Positions 23,046 through 32,497 are shown, counted from the stretch's first letter. The stretch is 64,000 nt of DNA from Myroides phaeus (GCF_900099675.1 NZ_FNDQ01000003.1:1-64000); one strand, 5' to 3'. Translations and numbers: made by a program. The notes: generated by a model from the sequence alone, not told the origin.

Positions 23046-25622
23046 TTATCTTTTTAAAGAGAAGTGTCCTTTGTAACTTACTTTACGTCCATCTAATTCT
23101 TTATTGGCTACAAAATCAGTAGTAAACTCTACTGTAAACCAATAGTCTGTTGAAGGCAACTGTTTTCCATTAAATGTACCATCCCATCCTTCTCCTTGTG
23201 GACTCATTTGTTTTATCAATTTACCATAACGGTCATAAATATAAATTCTCGCTTCTGGGTGTCCTTGTAATCCAGGAATATTCCAAGTGTCATTATATCC
23301 ATCTCCATTTGGAGTAAAGAACTTTGGATAACCAAAAACAGAGAACGTAGTAAATGCAGAACATCCTGATGCTATATCACGTACCCAAGCAGTGTGCTCT
23401 CCAATCGGAACATTGTAAAAATGACTTGACGGTTGGAATGCTCCTGTGTCAATTCTAAACTCGTACCCGCTTGTAGTACCACTTGCTAATCCTATAACAA
23501 CAGCTGCTTGACCTTGTTCATTAACATCTAAAGAATTGATCATACCTGTAGAGTCTGTGTTTTCAACTTCTACAACTAATATATCTTTAACTGTCCACTC
23601 ATTACTTTTTATACAAGCCTCCACAGCTGGATAAGGGTTATCTTTATACTTCACATTTACACGATATCTTCCAGGTTTAGAAATCTCCTCTTGCATTTTA
23701 TCTTTTAAAGATTTTTCTAAAGGAAGCCACTTTTCACTACCGTTTTCATAATATCCTTCAAACTTATACCAAGTAGTAGAATACTCTTTTCCATCCTCTG
23801 ATTTAACGCCTAAAACAACTGGAGTAATAGCACCATTATCATTCATACACAACTGAGGCTCATCTACATCTTGATCAGAGTAAAAAGAAACGTTCGGATA
23901 AATATTTGATGAAACTCTAAATTTACTAATATTATCATCTCTTTCTGCTTTACAAACAAAACCTTCTTCCATTATTACACGTGCATAAATTGTATCAGAA
24001 ATTTGCCCAAGAGGTAGTTTATATTCCTGAACATCAGATTCATTCATTCTGATATCATTCTGTGCATCTGAAAATGTTTTATAATAAGCAACTGATAATT
24101 TTGCGTCTACAGGATTAATTGGAACATTCAAATTTTGTCCTTTGAAACTTGAATTAAGTCTTCTTAAATCAACAAAATCTTCTGTCTGGCAAAAATTTAT
24201 AATTGAATTACCTAATTGAACTGTTTTTAGTTCACTATATCCAACAGAGACATAGAAATATGACCAATTGAAATTTGTTCCTTCTTTTTCTGATAAACGA
24301 ACCCAGATTCTGTCTGCATTATTTTTTTTAATGACATATGTCTCCGGTAAAGGATTAACATTATTCTTAGCATCCTCTTCAGTAGCGTGGTAGCTCACAA
24401 CATAATCATCTTTATCTTTACCCTCCTTGATTATCATTTCTAAAGCTTCGCTATTTTTTTCTGTTAAATCAACAAAGATCTCATCATCCTTATCCTTAGC
24501 AACACAAAAACCTTTATTGGTTAAAGGTATAGCAATAGAAGGTCGATTAGTGAATAGCATTTTAATATCTACATCTTTCCTTCCTTTAGGGTTTGTTTCC
24601 AATAATTTATCTGTAACCGACACATATACCTTTTCAACAACAGCTTCATCAAAAACATATTTAGTAATATCAGTAATAGCTTTTTTTACAAAATGTCCAT
24701 TTGCGTCTTTAGCTACTTCAAAAAAATCAAGTCCTAAATAAATAGAGTCATCGCTAGCTCTTAACTGTTTTCTTACAACCGATAAATCAAAAGTTCCTTT
24801 ATTTTTTCCATCAATATTAGTATCATCAATTTGTCCTTCCACAGTAGCAGAATACTGATCCAAAATCACTTCTTCTATATGTAAACGAAACTCACGACTT
24901 CCAAATACTTTCGCATCATCTTTACTATAAACCTTTATTTCAATAACTTCATTATTATAACCTACTATTGGAAAATCCACATCAGGTTTAGACGGTATTG
25001 CAATTTTTTCAGGGTTACTAGTTCCATTAATCCCTTTTCTATAAACTTCATATGAAGTAAATTGTCCATAATATATCATATTATACTGAGGTGCAATATT
25101 AAAAGTAGCACTGCTATCTGCTTTTCCACTTTCATACATATCGCGCAATGACACTAATTGATCATTGAAATCACAATCAGCACTATTTGATAAAGAAACA
25201 CTAAAAGCAACAGGTTCTCCTCCCTTTTCATCTAGTACAGAGTAAACTCTAACCCAGAACATCTTAGGTTCTCCATCAATAGCAACATATTCAGAGGTCA
25301 AAGGCGAATTACTATTAGCTTTGTCATAAAACAAATACTTATATCCTCTAGGCAACCTATCATTTCCTTCTTCATCTTTTCCCTCTAATGCTTCACTCAA
25401 CAGAATATTAAACTTCGTTGCTACATGTTTTGAAGGAACACACTTTATTAAATCTTGAGGCTTCCCAACTTTAACCTCTGGTTTTTGTTCATCTTGATCG
25501 TTATAAACCTCAGCTAATTCTGTCTTACCCAGATAATCAAAAGGGTTTGTACCTCCTACCACAGTTCCTACTGATAAGAAACTAAAAAGTACAAATAATA
25601 AAAGCCACTTTCTTTTGCCCAT
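23046..25622 (-). CDS. Large secreted protein with T9SS type B sorting domain
   Basis: An 858-residue cell-surface or secreted protein. A signal peptide (about 1-24) is followed by a long beta-rich, acidic, repetitive region of unknown type, with many SVSLSNS-like and WVRLSEKEG-like strands suggesting Ig-like or PKD-like modules. The last ~90 residues are the gliding-motility-type C-terminal domain: YPKFFTPNGDGYNDTWNIPG, then RIYIYDRYGKLIKQM, GWDGTFNGKQLPSTDYWF and a final YKGHFSLKR. This directs export through the T9SS, where SprA (also in this window) is the outer-membrane channel. Pairing with the PorP/SprF gene supports a surface-anchored role. No enzyme domain recognised. Confidence 0.88.
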   Translation of the reverse strand: MGKRKWLLLFVLFSFLSVGTVVGGTNPFDYLGKTELAEVYNDQDEQKPEVKVGKPQDLIKCVPSKHVATKFNILLSEALEGKDEEGNDRLPRGYKYLFYDKANSNSPLTSEYVAIDGEPKMFWVRVYSVLDEKGGEPVAFSVSLSNSADCDFNDQLVSLRDMYESGKADSSATFNIAPQYNMIYYGQFTSYEVYRKGINGTSNPEKIAIPSKPDVDFPIVGYNNEVIEIKVYSKDDAKVFGSREFRLHIEEVILDQYSATVEGQIDDTNIDGKNKGTFDLSVVRKQLRASDDSIYLGLDFFEVAKDANGHFVKKAITDITKYVFDEAVVEKVYVSVTDKLLETNPKGRKDVDIKMLFTNRPSIAIPLTNKGFCVAKDKDDEIFVDLTEKNSEALEMIIKEGKDKDDYVVSYHATEEDAKNNVNPLPETYVIKKNNADRIWVRLSEKEGTNFNWSYFYVSVGYSELKTVQLGNSIINFCQTEDFVDLRRLNSSFKGQNLNVPINPVDAKLSVAYYKTFSDAQNDIRMNESDVQEYKLPLGQISDTIYARVIMEEGFVCKAERDDNISKFRVSSNIYPNVSFYSDQDVDEPQLCMNDNGAITPVVLGVKSEDGKEYSTTWYKFEGYYENGSEKWLPLEKSLKDKMQEEISKPGRYRVNVKYKDNPYPAVEACIKSNEWTVKDILVVEVENTDSTGMINSLDVNEQGQAAVVIGLASGTTSGYEFRIDTGAFQPSSHFYNVPIGEHTAWVRDIASGCSAFTTFSVFGYPKFFTPNGDGYNDTWNIPGLQGHPEARIYIYDRYGKLIKQMSPQGEGWDGTFNGKQLPSTDYWFTVEFTTDFVANKELDGRKVSYKGHFSLKR

Positions 25623-25711
25623 TTTACCGCTATATTAAATTGTTATTGCTTACTAATGTTAATTAAATGTTTAAAAATCTTATCTTCGTGACACTTAGAA
25701 TTTTTCTTTGT

Positions 25712-25719
25712 TAATTTTG
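25712..25719 (+). promoter_or_regulatory. -7 box of the NifU-type gene
   Basis: TAATTTTG, 16 nt before the ATG at 25736. The divergent T9SS substrate gene shows no clear box in the same spacer. Confidence 0.5.
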
Positions 25720-25735
25720 AAAAAACAAAAATAAT

Positions 25736-26635
25736 ATGTCAAAAATACAAATTCAAGATACGTCAAATCCAGCTATTATAAAATTTGTTTTACCAGATTT
25801 TATAACTAAAGGTGATAACTATGAGTTCAAAAACATTGACGAGACTGCAAACTCTCCTCTTGCGAAAGAACTTTTCTACCTTCCTTTTGTTAAAACGGTT
25901 TATATCTCAAATAATTTTATCGCCATCGAAAAATTTTCAATTGTTGAATGGGATGAAGTAAAAGAGACCGTTGCTGATCAGATTGAACTTTTCATCGCTA
26001 AAGGTAAGAAAATCCTAATAGATTCTAAAAAAGAAATAAAAAAGCAACCAATTACAATTTATGCTGAATCAACACCAAATCCTGCAGTATTAAAATTCGT
26101 TGCTAATAAATTATTAACAAAAAAAGGAGTAGAATTTAAAAATATTGATGAAGCAAGTTCATCTGCTCTTGCGAAAGAATTATTTAAATTATCTTTTGTT
26201 AAAGAAATCTTTATTGATGAGAACTACGTTTCTATTTCTAAATATGATGCTTACGACTGGAATGAATTCGTAAACTCTACAAGATCTTTTATCAAAGAGT
26301 TTTTAGAAAACGGAAACTTAGCTGTTGATGAATCATTAATTACAGATACAAAAGCAATTGAAGAGCACGAAGAACAACACTTCGATTCTTTAGATGAAAA
26401 GTCTCAACGCATCATCAATATCTTAGAAGAATATGTAAAACCTGCAGTACAAGCAGATGGTGGAAATATTGCTTTTCAAAACTATGACGAAGCTACAAAT
26501 ACAGTTCTTGTAATGTTACAGGGAGCTTGTAGCGGATGTCCTTCTTCTACTTTCACATTGAAAAATGGAATTGAAAATATGCTTAGACAAATGTTACACG
26601 ACAATGCAATCATTGTTGAAGCATACAACGGATAA
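25736..26635 (+). CDS. NifU-family Fe-S scaffold with two N-terminal Nfu domains
   Basis: Cytoplasmic iron-sulfur cluster carrier of 299 residues. Two tandem copies of the Nfu N-terminal domain can be aligned by eye: residues about 5-90 (NPAIIKFVLPDF, NIDETANSPLAKELFYLPFV) and about 103-190 (NPAVLKFVANKL, NIDEASSSALAKELFKLSFV). The C-terminal NifU domain (about 220-299) holds the CxxC cluster ligand in GACSGCPSS (Cys265, Cys268). The duplication distinguishes it from the usual single-Nfu_N proteins, although the longer type is known in this family. Single gene with its own promoter box and terminator. Cluster delivery to Fe-S proteins such as ActB in this window is plausible but not shown. 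Confidence 0.9.
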   Translation: MSKIQIQDTSNPAIIKFVLPDFITKGDNYEFKNIDETANSPLAKELFYLPFVKTVYISNNFIAIEKFSIVEWDEVKETVADQIELFIAKGKKILIDSKKEIKKQPITIYAESTPNPAVLKFVANKLLTKKGVEFKNIDEASSSALAKELFKLSFVKEIFIDENYVSISKYDAYDWNEFVNSTRSFIKEFLENGNLAVDESLITDTKAIEEHEEQHFDSLDEKSQRIINILEEYVKPAVQADGGNIAFQNYDEATNTVLVMLQGACSGCPSSTFTLKNGIENMLRQMLHDNAIIVEAYNG

Positions 26636-26656
26636 TAATCCTAAACTTATAACATT

Positions 26657-26692
26657 AAATAGGCTATCTATATTTAGACAGCCTATTTTTTT
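26657..26692 (+). terminator. Terminator of the NifU-type gene
   Basis: AAATAGGCT (26657-26665) pairs with AGCCTATTT (26680-26688), followed by T residues. Confidence 0.8.
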
Positions 26693-26696
26693 ATAT

Positions 26697-26749
26697 CCTC
26701 TACATTGTAACCTACATCTACCTACATATAGATATCTATTCTAAGTAGT
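26697..26749. repeat. Modular element C, a weaker relative of elements A and B
   Basis: Three successive 11-nt units, CCTCTACATTG (26697), TAACCTACATC (26708) and TACCTACATAT (26719), share CTACAT with one base of jitter. They run into a perfect 12-nt palindrome, ATAGATATCTAT (26728-26739), and the other side offers only a short GTAG complement (TCTAAGTAG). It lies between two converging terminators like element B. The inverted arm is poor, so membership is tentative. Confidence 0.4.
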
Positions 26750-26855
26750 TAAAACTCACACACTCCTTTTCATTTAAAACAATACTCCTCAACTTTATTC
26801 CTTGCTTTCAAGAATAGAGAATGCAATTACATTAAGTATCATTTACTTATTGAAT

Positions 26856-26886
26856 AAAAAAAGAGGCTACCGTATCCGATAGCCTC
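26856..26886 (-). terminator. Terminator of the PiT transporter gene
   Basis: GAGGCTA (26863-26869) pairs with TAGCCTC (26880-26886); T run follows on the minus strand. Confidence 0.85.
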
Positions 26887-26907
26887 CCTACTTTAACTAA
26901 ATATAGA

Positions 26908-29187
26908 TTAGTTCATTCTCATGAATGACTTCCTCTTAACATCGATCTCAAAATCTTTAAACAGCTCTAATAAACCAATAGTTGATTTAATTAAATCATC
27001 TGTTTCAAATAATATTGAGAAATATAATTTACTATTCTTAGGACTCGTTTCCGTAGTTCTAATACGAATAATTTGTTTTTGAATCAATTTATCAACAGCA
27101 GATATTAACTCCTCTTTATCTTTCAAGATATCATCAATTTCACTAAACTTCTCTTCAGAGAATAAAACAACAATCTTGTCAAATAAATCTTGTAATTTTT
27201 TATCAATCAATTTTAAATCTCTAATTTGATTGAATTTTAATTTCTTGTGGTTATTATCAACGTGAGTAAAACTATGTTGCGCAATAAAGCTAATTGCTTT
27301 AATCATATCTTGAAGATACCCTAAGGTCAACACATAGAATTTACTTGCTCCAACGGATGTTTCATCTAAGTTCTTAATAAAGAAGTAAACATTACCTCTT
27401 AAATCATCTACTTCTTTTTCCAACTTCTTCAATTGCTTCTTGCTCTTCTTAAGTTGGTTAAGATCTTGAAGTGCTACACCATCAACTACAGTTGTATATA
27501 ACTCATTCGCACGAGTCAATACATTAGCAATTTGTGAAGAACTCTCTGATGCTACTCCTTGAATAGTTACAATATCAACTTTATCAAGTTTTGCTTCTTT
27601 AGCTTCTTTTTCTTTTGTCTTCTTAATATGATTTTTATTACTTCTGTATAATAAAATACCTACTAAAATTAACATACCAACTACAGCATAAACCTCTCCA
27701 ATTTTCAAAATATAAGCAGCGATAAAAGCAGCGATAAAAGCAACAATAGCAGTTACAAACCAACCACCAATTACATTAAACACACCTGCTACACGATATA
27801 CTGCAGAATCTCTATCCCAAGCTCTATCTGCAAATGATGTACCCATTGCAACCATAAAAGTTACATAAGTAGTAGATAATGGCAACTTCATTGATGTACC
27901 AATTGAAATCAAAATACTTGCAACCATTAAGTTTACAGAAGCACGTACCATATCAAAAGCTGGCTCGTCTTTAGATGACGATTTCTTGTCTTTTTTAGGA
28001 AGCTCAAAACGACTATCCATTTTCAACTGAAGTGATTTAGGCAAGAAATAGTTAATTCCCATTCCGATTAGAACTGTAGTTCTAACAATGAATTTAGATA
28101 AACTATTTGGTGCAAACTTCTCTTCTGTTGATCCTGTATCTTGACGAGCTAAACTCATCTCTGTTTCAATTACATTCTTAGCTTTTTTAGAAGTCCACAA
28201 AGTATAAACCATGATTAATCCAGCTATTACTAAGAAGTAAAAAGGAGCAACTACATTTTCCTCTGCTAATTTACCCATCATATAAGTATCTGCTGACTGA
28301 CCTGATAAGGCAAAGAATTGATAAGATTGGAAAGCTGCAATAGGCACCCCAATAAAGTTTACTAAGTCATTTCCTGCAAACGCTAATGCTAAAGCAAAAG
28401 TTCCAATTACAATAATAACTCGTAATATATTTACTTTTAAGAAACTCATTAATGCTTGTGAAAACAATGTCCAGAAAACAAAACTCACCAAAATAATTGT
28501 TAACTGATTGTTTGCAATCCACATATTAGTCTCTTTTGTCAAGAAACTTGCTCCTTTTAATCCTTTTATCAAAATGAAGAAAGTAATCGCTGTAATAGCA
28601 ATCCCTCCAAATAAAGCACCAAAATATTTTAATTTCTTCTCTACTTGAAAAGTAAAAATCAAACGAGAGAAATACTGAACAATTGTACCAATTGAAAAAG
28701 ATAATAATACCGATAATAAAATACCGACTACAATCTCTGTAGCTTTAGCAGTATTGATATACGCTGGTAATGTTGCCCAACTATCATCATTAGCTACAAT
28801 TTTCATAATACTTAAACACACTGCAGCTCCTAATAATTCGAAAACAATAGAAACTGTTGTTGATGTTGGTAAACCTAATGAGTTAAAAACGTCTAATAAT
28901 AAAACGTCAGTAATCATTACGGCGAGGAAGATAATCATCACATCGTTAAAGGTGAACATACTCGGCACAAAAATACCACTCCGAGCTATTTCCATCATTC
29001 CACTTGAAAATAACGCCCCGACTAAAATACCTAACGAGGCTACAATCATAATTGTACGGAAAGTAACAGCTTTTGAACCAATTGCAGAATTTAAAAAGTT
29101 TACTGCATCATTACTAACCCCAACAGTTAAATCTATAATTGCTAAAAGCCCTAAAGCAATAAGCATTACTATAAAAATCTGTTCCAT
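26908..29187 (-). CDS. PiT-family inorganic phosphate transporter with PhoU-like C-terminal domain
   Basis: Inner-membrane phosphate/cation symporter of 759 residues. The N-terminal signature GVSNDAVNFLNSAIGSKAV and the second inverted copy (PLSTTYVTFMVAMGTSFADRAW) are the two PiT repeats; about ten membrane helices reach residue 510. After a charged linker, residues about 540-750 are soluble helices with a PhoU-like pattern, which may gate transport or sense phosphate. The fusion makes it longer than the classical ~500-residue PitA; Bacteroidota members of this type are known. No phoU or pst genes are nearby. Monocistronic, with its own terminator. Confidence 0.9.
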   Translation of the reverse strand: MEQIFIVMLIALGLLAIIDLTVGVSNDAVNFLNSAIGSKAVTFRTIMIVASLGILVGALFSSGMMEIARSGIFVPSMFTFNDVMIIFLAVMITDVLLLDVFNSLGLPTSTTVSIVFELLGAAVCLSIMKIVANDDSWATLPAYINTAKATEIVVGILLSVLLSFSIGTIVQYFSRLIFTFQVEKKLKYFGALFGGIAITAITFFILIKGLKGASFLTKETNMWIANNQLTIILVSFVFWTLFSQALMSFLKVNILRVIIVIGTFALALAFAGNDLVNFIGVPIAAFQSYQFFALSGQSADTYMMGKLAEENVVAPFYFLVIAGLIMVYTLWTSKKAKNVIETEMSLARQDTGSTEEKFAPNSLSKFIVRTTVLIGMGINYFLPKSLQLKMDSRFELPKKDKKSSSKDEPAFDMVRASVNLMVASILISIGTSMKLPLSTTYVTFMVAMGTSFADRAWDRDSAVYRVAGVFNVIGGWFVTAIVAFIAAFIAAYILKIGEVYAVVGMLILVGILLYRSNKNHIKKTKEKEAKEAKLDKVDIVTIQGVASESSSQIANVLTRANELYTTVVDGVALQDLNQLKKSKKQLKKLEKEVDDLRGNVYFFIKNLDETSVGASKFYVLTLGYLQDMIKAISFIAQHSFTHVDNNHKKLKFNQIRDLKLIDKKLQDLFDKIVVLFSEEKFSEIDDILKDKEELISAVDKLIQKQIIRIRTTETSPKNSKLYFSILFETDDLIKSTIGLLELFKDFEIDVKRKSFMRMN

Positions 29188-29337
29188 CTAAAATCTATTT
29201 AATTAAAGTATGAAACAAATTTGACTATAATTATCCACTCCGATGTTAACTTAATGTTACCATTTCTCTTTTTTTTGTTACTAAATTTACATTCTCAAAA
29301 ATCGTAACTTTCGATATTACTTATAAATAGAAAAAAA

Positions 29338-31338
29338 ATGAACGAACTACATATTGAAAATAGTCCATACCTCTTACAGCACGCTAACAACCCTATTCAT
29401 TGGAAAGCTTGGAATCAAAAGACATTAGAAACAGCTTTACAACAAGATAAACTGATTGTTGTTAGTATTGGTTACTCTACTTGTCACTGGTGCCACGTTA
29501 TGGAACACGAAAGTTTTGAAAACACAGAAGTTGCCTCATTGATGAATGAGCATTATATCTCAATTAAAATAGACAGAGAAGAACATCCTGATATTGATAA
29601 CTATTATATGAAAGCAGTTCAACTTATGACAAAACAAGGTGGCTGGCCTCTTAATGTTGTGTGCTTACCTGATGGTCGTCCTATTTGGGGCGGTACTTAT
29701 TTTAAAAAAGATGCATGGACAGATTCTTTGGAGCAACTAAAAAATCTTTACCGCGATAGAAAAGATACTGTGATTGATTTTGCAGAAAAATTAAGTGAAG
29801 GTATTTCTATTTTAAGCTTAGCGCCACAATACAAAGAAGAAAGTAGATTTAATCTCGACATTGTACTTGACAAATGGAAAAAAAGCTTTGATCCTGAATA
29901 TGGTGGATATAATAGAGCTCCTAAGTTTATGATGCCTACTAACTTGCTTTATCTTCAAAAATTAGGATTTTTAAAGAGTGATAATGATTTATTAGAACAC
30001 ATAGACCTAACGCTAACAAAGATGGCTTATGGAGGACTTTTTGATACGGTCGAAGGAGGGTTTTCAAGATATTCTGTTGATTTCAAATGGCACGTTCCTC
30101 ATTTTGAAAAAATGCTATATGACAATGCACAATTATTAAGTGTTTATGCAGATGCTTACAAGCGAACTTCTAATCCACTATACACTGAAATAATTGATAA
30201 AACAATCAAGTTTATTTTTACAAATTGGGACAATAATCAAGGTGGTTTTTATTCTGCATTGGATGCCGATAGTTTAAATACAAATAGCAAACTTGTTGAA
30301 GGAGCATTTTACACTTGGACAAAAAAGGAATTACAAGAGCTTTTACAAGAAGACTTTGACCTATTTAGCATCGTATTTAATATCAACGAATTTGGTTATT
30401 GGGAAGAAGGACAATTTGTTTTAATACAAAACAAATCATTAGAAGAAATTGCACTCTCACAAAATATAGCGCTAACTGACTTGCACTCTAAAAAGTGTAC
30501 GTGGGAAACGCTTCTTTTAGAAAAAAGAAATTTACGTGCAAAACCTCGATTAGATGATAAAACAATCACTTCTTGGAATGCTATGTTGATTACAGGATTA
30601 CTTGATGCATATACTGCAACGCATAATCAAGAGTACCTAAATAGAGCAATCAAATTGGAAGATTTTATTCACACAAAATTATGGAGCGAAGACGGCGGTC
30701 TATTTAGAACTTTCAAAAATGACAAAGCTACAATTGAGGCATATTTAGATGATTACAGCTTCTATATTCAGGCACTAATCAATCTTTTTGAACACACAGC
30801 TGAGGAAAAATATATCAAACACGCTAAAAACGTAATAGACTTATCACTTGACAAGTTTTTAGACCACAAAAGCTCATTCTTTTTGTATAGTGCAAAATCA
30901 AATAAAAATATTACTCCTGCAGTAGAAATTGAAGACAATGTAATTCCTTCTTCAAATGCTATTATGGCAATGAATTTATTAAAGTTAGGCGTACTATTTG
31001 AAAACACTCATTATACTCAAATTGCAACAGATATGACTAAAGTAGTTTTGTCTCAGATTGACTATCCTTCTGCTTACTCGCATTGGCTGCTACTTGATCT
31101 ATACTTCCAACACCCTATTGAATTATCATTTGTTGGAGAAAACGCACAAAAACAAGCTTTAAAAATAAGAGATAAAATGATTTCACGTGCTTTTATATTT
31201 TCTTCAACGACTGATTCTACTATTCCATACTTAGCAAAATACGGAAATAGCAATTCAACTTTACATTATATTTGTATGAATTCTTCTTGTTTAAAGCCAG
31301 AAGAAAACATTACAGCATTAGAAAAGTACACATTATAA
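29338..31338 (+). CDS. Thioredoxin-domain protein of the DUF255/YyaL (SSP411) family
   Basis: A 666-residue cytoplasmic protein. The N-terminal thioredoxin-like domain has HANNPIHWKAWNQKTLE and the CHWC motif in STCHWCHVMEHESFE, followed by IKIDREEHPDID and GGWPLNVVCLPDG, all diagnostic of the family. The remainder is an alpha/alpha-barrel resembling glycosidases and epimerases (KFMMPTNLLYL, FSRYSVDFKWHVPHFEKMLY, SWNAMLITGLLDAY). No reaction is established for the family; a redox or sugar-related role is speculative. The mscS gene follows after 3 nt, so the two form an operon. Confidence 0.92.
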   Translation: MNELHIENSPYLLQHANNPIHWKAWNQKTLETALQQDKLIVVSIGYSTCHWCHVMEHESFENTEVASLMNEHYISIKIDREEHPDIDNYYMKAVQLMTKQGGWPLNVVCLPDGRPIWGGTYFKKDAWTDSLEQLKNLYRDRKDTVIDFAEKLSEGISILSLAPQYKEESRFNLDIVLDKWKKSFDPEYGGYNRAPKFMMPTNLLYLQKLGFLKSDNDLLEHIDLTLTKMAYGGLFDTVEGGFSRYSVDFKWHVPHFEKMLYDNAQLLSVYADAYKRTSNPLYTEIIDKTIKFIFTNWDNNQGGFYSALDADSLNTNSKLVEGAFYTWTKKELQELLQEDFDLFSIVFNINEFGYWEEGQFVLIQNKSLEEIALSQNIALTDLHSKKCTWETLLLEKRNLRAKPRLDDKTITSWNAMLITGLLDAYTATHNQEYLNRAIKLEDFIHTKLWSEDGGLFRTFKNDKATIEAYLDDYSFYIQALINLFEHTAEEKYIKHAKNVIDLSLDKFLDHKSSFFLYSAKSNKNITPAVEIEDNVIPSSNAIMAMNLLKLGVLFENTHYTQIATDMTKVVLSQIDYPSAYSHWLLLDLYFQHPIELSFVGENAQKQALKIRDKMISRAFIFSSTTDSTIPYLAKYGNSNSTLHYICMNSSCLKPEENITALEKYTL

Positions 31339-31341
31339 CCT

Positions 31342-32109
31342 ATGAATAAATTAGATAATTTACTTACAAGATACATAGAGAACTTTATTGCTTTCATTCC
31401 AGAGGTAGTAACCTCTCTAATCATTTTAGGATTAGGAATGTGGGTAATCAAGTTTCTTCAAAAATTAGCACAAAAGATTTTTGTCAAAAATAAAATAGAC
31501 CCGACTTTTTCGAGCTTTATTTTGGATGTATTGATTTGGGGATTGCGCATCTTACTTTTTGTAATTATTGCATCCAAACTTGGAATTCAAACAAGCTCTT
31601 TTGTTGCTATAATTGGTGCAATGAGTTTGGCTATTGGTCTTTCGTTACAAGGATCTCTTAGTAATTTTGCCGGAGGTGTTTTAATCATTTTATTTAAACC
31701 TTTTCGCATTGGAGATGTAATTGAAGCACAAGGAGAGACGGGTAAAGTTTTAGCTATTCATATTTTCTCAACACAAATTGTCAATTACCAAAATAATATT
31801 ATTTATATCCCAAATGGTGTATTATCTAATGGAAAAATAAAAAATATAACTCAAAACAACTTAAGACGAGCAGAAATACTTGTACAAACAAATCTTATTA
31901 AGAGTACGAGTGATTTTATAGAACAACTAAAGGTTAAATTAGATAATCACGATATGATTATCTCTCAACCCAAACCACGTATTCTTATCAAAGAACTTTT
32001 AGATACTAAGATTACGTACAATGTGCAAGTCTGGGTAGAAAACGACAATTACAATACGGTGTGTTCTTTTGTTTTACTCAAAGCTAAAGAAATCACTGAT
32101 TCCTTATAA
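31342..32109 (+). CDS. MscS-family small-conductance mechanosensitive channel
   Basis: Inner-membrane channel that opens on membrane tension during osmotic downshift. Three N-terminal helices end in the pore-lining, glycine/alanine-rich TM3 (AMSLAIGLSLQGSLSNFAGG) followed by the LIILFKPFRIGDVIEAQGETG beta domain and a C-terminal alpha/beta cage. At 255 residues it is a minimal MscS. Transcribed with the DUF255 gene and closed by a strong terminator. Confidence 0.93.
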   Translation: MNKLDNLLTRYIENFIAFIPEVVTSLIILGLGMWVIKFLQKLAQKIFVKNKIDPTFSSFILDVLIWGLRILLFVIIASKLGIQTSSFVAIIGAMSLAIGLSLQGSLSNFAGGVLIILFKPFRIGDVIEAQGETGKVLAIHIFSTQIVNYQNNIIYIPNGVLSNGKIKNITQNNLRRAEILVQTNLIKSTSDFIEQLKVKLDNHDMIISQPKPRILIKELLDTKITYNVQVWVENDNYNTVCSFVLLKAKEITDSL

Positions 32110-32113
32110 TACG

Positions 32114-32158
32114 TAAGAACTGCTGTCTTTGTTATGAAAGACAGCAGTTCTTATTTTA
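32114..32158 (+). terminator. Terminator of the DUF255-mscS operon
   Basis: A perfect 17-bp stem (32114-32130 with 32137-32153) around a 6-nt loop, then TTTT. Confidence 0.92.
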
Positions 32159-32254
32159 CCTCACGTCTTACAAGAAAAAGTGATTAATTAGATTCTATTA
32201 ATTACCCTAAAAACAGATTTATTTATAATAATCAACAAGGTTTTAAACATACAT
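32159..32254. other. Non-coding spacer before element B
   Basis: AT-rich, no ORF or structure that I can support; lies between the mscS terminator and element B. Confidence 0.4.
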
Positions 32255-32349
32255 TAGTTGGAGATAACTCGTAGATAAGTCGTAGATACCTCGCATACAG
32301 GCCTTTTTTGCGAACAATCTACGATTTATCTGCAACTTATCTACGACTA
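32255..32349. repeat. Modular inverted element B: 11-nt units in two arms
   Basis: The left arm has contiguous 11-nt units TAGTTGGAGAT (32255), AACTCGTAGAT (32266), AAGTCGTAGAT (32277) and the diverged ACCTCGCATAC (32288). After an 18-nt centre (32299-32316) the right arm has three contiguous units in reverse orientation, ATCTACGATTT (32317), ATCTGCAACTT (32328) and ATCTACGACTA (32339). All but the fourth are variants of AAGTCGTAGAT or its complement. An inner stem TCGCA (32291-32295) with TGCGA (32309-32313) forms the tip. The layout is that of element A at 10898, with different module sequences. It sits between the converging terminators of mscS and tsaB. The remaining 95 nt to the tsaB terminator hold nothing I can name. 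Confidence 0.8.
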
Positions 32350-32444
32350 ACCACTGCACAAAGCCCTATAAACACAACGTTTCAAGAGTTTCAAAGTCGA
32401 AACAATTTATAAGATATTACACACGCCTTTTTAAAACAAACAAA

Positions 32445-32474
32445 AAAGACTCAAATATTTAAACTTGAGTCTTT
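32445..32474 (-). terminator. Terminator of the tolC-adaptor-tsaB operon
   Basis: AAAGACTCAA (32445-32454) pairs with TTGAGTCTTT (32465-32474); T run follows on the minus strand. Confidence 0.87.
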
Positions 32475-32497
32475 CGTTATAGACCTATTAGGTTATG

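Noticed and set aside
26908..29187. PiT-PhoU fusion as novel
   Set aside because: PiT transporters with PhoU-like tails are already known in Bacteroidota; noted in the annotation only.
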